This document shows, piece after piece, positions 61,978 through 64,000 of a stretch of 64,000 nucleotides of DNA. Within the stretch, counting starts at the first letter, position 1. Each line of letters begins with the position of its first letter. Source of the DNA: Candidatus Kuenenia stuttgartensis (GTDB lineage: Bacteria > Planctomycetota > GCA-002687715 > CAIWVZ01); contig CAMARR010000010.1 of assembly GCA_945860915.1 (NCBI GenBank), positions 1 through 64,000 of the forward strand, read 5' to 3'. Made by a program: the position numbers and the translations under genes. Under the pieces are notes generated by a model, which did no database searches, was not told the DNA's origin, and worked only from the letters and a program-made list of their open reading frames with translations.

Positions 61978-63159
61978 TCAGGATGTCTGATTGAGAGGAT
62001 CGAACTTCTCGAGCACGGGCAGGAGTCTTTTGGCTGATTCTTCCCAAGTAAACAACGCAGCGCGCTTCGGACCCTCACGTTTCAGTAATTCGGCGTTCTC
62101 GGGTGTCGTGGCGCGAATGAAGGCGCTCGCTAGCGCACTAGGGTCGTTGGGATCCGCCTCAACGCCGAGGTTTCCTGTGACTTCCGGCAGTGCACCTCGT
62201 CCCGATGTCACGACTGGCGTCCCACACGCAAGGGCCTCAAGGGCGGGTAGTCCAAAACCTTCCAGCAAAGATGGGAACAGGAGCGCATCTGCGGCTCGAA
62301 CGAGGTCTCCAAGGTCCAAATCTGAGATATGACCTAAGAAGCGAACGGAATCGACGATGCCGAGGGAACTTACCAACGCGCGAAGGTCCTCCGCCTCCGA
62401 ATGGAATACGTCTCCCGCTCCTCCGCCGGCGAGGGCTAGCACCACTTTGATCCCTGACTTCCTAAGTAATGCACAAGCGTGGATTGCGGCTTTCAGGTTC
62501 TTGTGAGGGCTTAACCCCCCCACGGTAATGGCAAGCCTTCCATCCGGCGGTACGCCGAGTTGCGTCCGGACTCGGCGACTCGTGATTTCGTCGCGATTGG
62601 AGTGGAAGGTGTCCCGATCGAATCCTTCTGTAAGCACCGTGATTGAATCGGGGTTCAATTTCCAACGCTCGATCATCGAGCTTCGGGCCGACTCAGATAC
62701 GGTTGCGAGCGACGCTGAGCACGCAAGGGCCGCCCGAACCTTCAGATTCCATAGGAACTTGCCGGTCTTAGTGGGAAATACGAGCGAGGGAAGGGACTCT
62801 GCAATGGTGTCGTGCACAATGGTCACGGTCGGCAGGCCGGTGGGGAACCACGAGTAAACGGTTGGAACAAGGATGGCGTCCGCACGAGACTGACGTGCTG
62901 CCGCGCGGAACAAGAGCATATCCCTAACCGAACGGCGTCCTTCTGCAGACGCCGCATGCCCCGGCCGAACTGACACTTTCACGATCCTAGGCTCGAGACC
63001 ATCGGGGAGGGGCATTTCGCGCTCTTCGCCGGGTGCCAAGAGAATGGCCCATCGGTGCCGATTCCCCGCACGAACGAGCGCACTTACGAGCCCCCTCGTG
63101 AAGCGTCCGTATCCTCGGACGTTATTCCACGTCGCTCCATCGATAAGAAAGGTGGCCAT
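61978..63159 (-). CDS. GT4-family glycosyltransferase (mannosyltransferase-like)
   Basis: A 393-aa GT-B enzyme. N-domain FLIDGATWNNVRGYGRFTRGLVSALV; VHDTIAESLPSLVFP and ATVSESARSSMIERW; C-domain VGGLSPHKNLKAAIHACALL, VRFLGHISDLDLGDLVRAADALLFPSLLEGFGLPALEALACGTPVV with the E-x7-E motif. These match the WbpY/WbaZ-like GT4 group. ATG 63159; divergent from the small membrane gene. Confidence 0.9.
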   Translation of the reverse strand: MATFLIDGATWNNVRGYGRFTRGLVSALVRAGNRHRWAILLAPGEEREMPLPDGLEPRIVKVSVRPGHAASAEGRRSVRDMLLFRAAARQSRADAILVPTVYSWFPTGLPTVTIVHDTIAESLPSLVFPTKTGKFLWNLKVRAALACSASLATVSESARSSMIERWKLNPDSITVLTEGFDRDTFHSNRDEITSRRVRTQLGVPPDGRLAITVGGLSPHKNLKAAIHACALLRKSGIKVVLALAGGGAGDVFHSEAEDLRALVSSLGIVDSVRFLGHISDLDLGDLVRAADALLFPSLLEGFGLPALEALACGTPVVTSGRGALPEVTGNLGVEADPNDPSALASAFIRATTPENAELLKREGPKRAALFTWEESAKRLLPVLEKFDPLNQTS

Positions 63160-63219
63160 CCGGGAATAGGTCTACCACAACAGGGGCGGTTGCGGTGTAC
63201 CATCTCCTCGCACCCCCCC

Positions 63220-63627
63220 ATGAGCGCAATACACGCAGTCACACATAGTTTGGTTGTCGGCACCATCGGTGCAGGCGTTTGGGTTGCGACTGGATTGATC
63301 TCAAGCGACTCGCGGCCAGAAGGCGTCTACGTGTACCTGAATGGCGCGCTTCCAGTCCTACTTGCGGTCTCAGCGTGGGCCGGGTGGCGTGACGCTAGGC
63401 GCCCGTGGCGTTGGGGGGTGTCCGTCATGTGCCCGATTCCATTTATTCACTGGATTGGGTCGATGGGGCCTATAGCCCCTAAGATTTTTACCACCGGCCA
63501 TGGCGGATATCCGGGCGACCTCGTGTCGTTCACCCTATTCACCATCGCCTGTGTGATCGCGTCATCCGCGGGAGCTTGGCTTCGGACAACATCGCCGACG
63601 CCTGAAGGAGTTGAACGTTGTGGCTGA
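63220..63627 (+). CDS. Small integral membrane protein, unknown
   Basis: A 135-aa protein with four hydrophobic segments (LVVGTIGAGVWVATGL, GALPVLLAVSAWAGW, GVSVMCPIPFIHWIGSMG, LVSFTLFTIACVIASSAGAWL). The track start (63055) lies in the divergent GT4 gene; ATG 63220 is preferred although a C7 run, not a ribosome site, precedes it. It overlaps the next gene by eight bases. No family recognised. Confidence 0.65.
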   Translation: MSAIHAVTHSLVVGTIGAGVWVATGLISSDSRPEGVYVYLNGALPVLLAVSAWAGWRDARRPWRWGVSVMCPIPFIHWIGSMGPIAPKIFTTGHGGYPGDLVSFTLFTIACVIASSAGAWLRTTSPTPEGVERCG

Positions 63628-64000
63628 TCCGGGAATTGTCCTGAAGGAACTCGAAGATCGTCGACGCGAGGCGATCCGCCGATCATTTACGCGGCTTGAT
63701 CCCGTCGGGGTCGGCGCAGCAACGGGAATTGTTGCTTCTGGTGTGATGTTTGTTGTTTGCGCTCGTCTTTGGTTCGGAAATCCAAACCCTAAACTCTCCG
63801 AGACCATTGGGGCGATGAGTCATTACCTTTTCGGATTCGACGAAGGCGTGATCGGGATATTGACCGGGGTGCTCGAAGTCGGCCTCATCGGCGCCATCGC
63901 TGGTTGGGTCGTGGCTACCGTGAGGAACGGCGCTCTGCGCGTCGTGCTCTGGAAGTCATTCCGAGATCGAGATTCCTTCTTTAGACGACACGCACTGGAT
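63620..64000 (+). CDS. Membrane protein, 3' end beyond window (partial)
   Basis: A frame open from GTG 63620 to the window edge (127 codons), missing from the track because no stop is reached. AAGGAG lies nine bases upstream. A charged N-terminus (DPGIVLKELEDRRREAIRRSF) precedes hydrophobic segments VGVGAATGIVASGVMFVVCARLWF and IGILTGVLEVGLIGAIAGWVVATV. Overlap with the previous gene suggests an operon. Function unknown. Confidence 0.6.
   Translation, partial: MADPGIVLKELEDRRREAIRRSFTRLDPVGVGAATGIVASGVMFVVCARLWFGNPNPKLSETIGAMSHYLFGFDEGVIGILTGVLEVGLIGAIAGWVVATVRNGALRVVLWKSFRDRDSFFRRHALD

Overview
The window looks like a chromosomal segment of a GC-rich, diderm (Gram-negative) bacterium. It carries BamA, Skp/OmpH, LpxD, LpxC and LpxA, so an outer membrane with lipid A is expected. 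The large exported HEAT-repeat protein, the membrane-anchored coiled-coil protein, the diheme cytochrome and an LpxC-FabZ fusion fit a Planctomycetota-like lineage, but that is an inference from gene content, not a phylogenetic result. GTG and TTG starts and 1-4 base stop/start overlaps (ATGA, GTGA) are very common.

Region 1 (1-15.2 kb, + strand) is core energy and translation. A complete F-type ATP synthase operon (atpB-E-F-H-A-G-D-C) runs 8 bases from aspS, followed by the classical thrS-infC-rpmI-rplT-pheS-pheT string. Intercistronic hairpins sit on both sides of atpE and over the atpH stop. thrS has a structured leader, an 11-codon minigene bridges thrS and infC, and PheT lacks the usual B2 OB-fold insert. 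A 369-base structured gap follows pheT.

Region 2 (15.2-25.5 kb) is mixed: a 1045-aa exported HEAT-repeat protein, coaE (convergent), a membrane-anchored coiled-coil protein with a BRCT-like C-terminus bounded by a good promoter and terminator, tatC with a long C-terminal extension, cinA, and two minus-strand membrane-associated genes of unknown function.

Region 3 (25.5-37.5 kb, + strand) starts with two tRNA-Gln genes (TTG and CTG anticodons), then rplY-pth-rpsF-rpsR-rplI-dnaB, then the outer-membrane block bamA-skp-lpxD-lpxC/fabZ-lpxA, a Gfo/Idh/MocA oxidoreductase and a small lipoprotein.

Region 4 (37.5-64 kb, mostly minus strand) is a glycan locus. It holds several polytopic GT-C-like membrane proteins, GT2 and GT4 glycosyltransferases, a nucleotide-sugar epimerase, a UGM/protoporphyrinogen-oxidase-like flavoprotein, a flippase-like LPG-synthase-TM protein, a Wzx-type flippase, a polysaccharide deacetylase, a PAP2-like small membrane protein and two radical SAM enzymes, one B12-binding. 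An exported diheme cytochrome c / PQQ-type sugar dehydrogenase pair is embedded near its end. Together these suggest assembly and export of a lipid-linked surface glycan plus periplasmic sugar or alcohol oxidation. Between two GT-C genes lies a 249-base gap with a strong plus-strand terminator and a foldable upstream sequence but no plus-strand gene: the best candidate in the window for an undescribed small RNA. The last gene runs off the window end.
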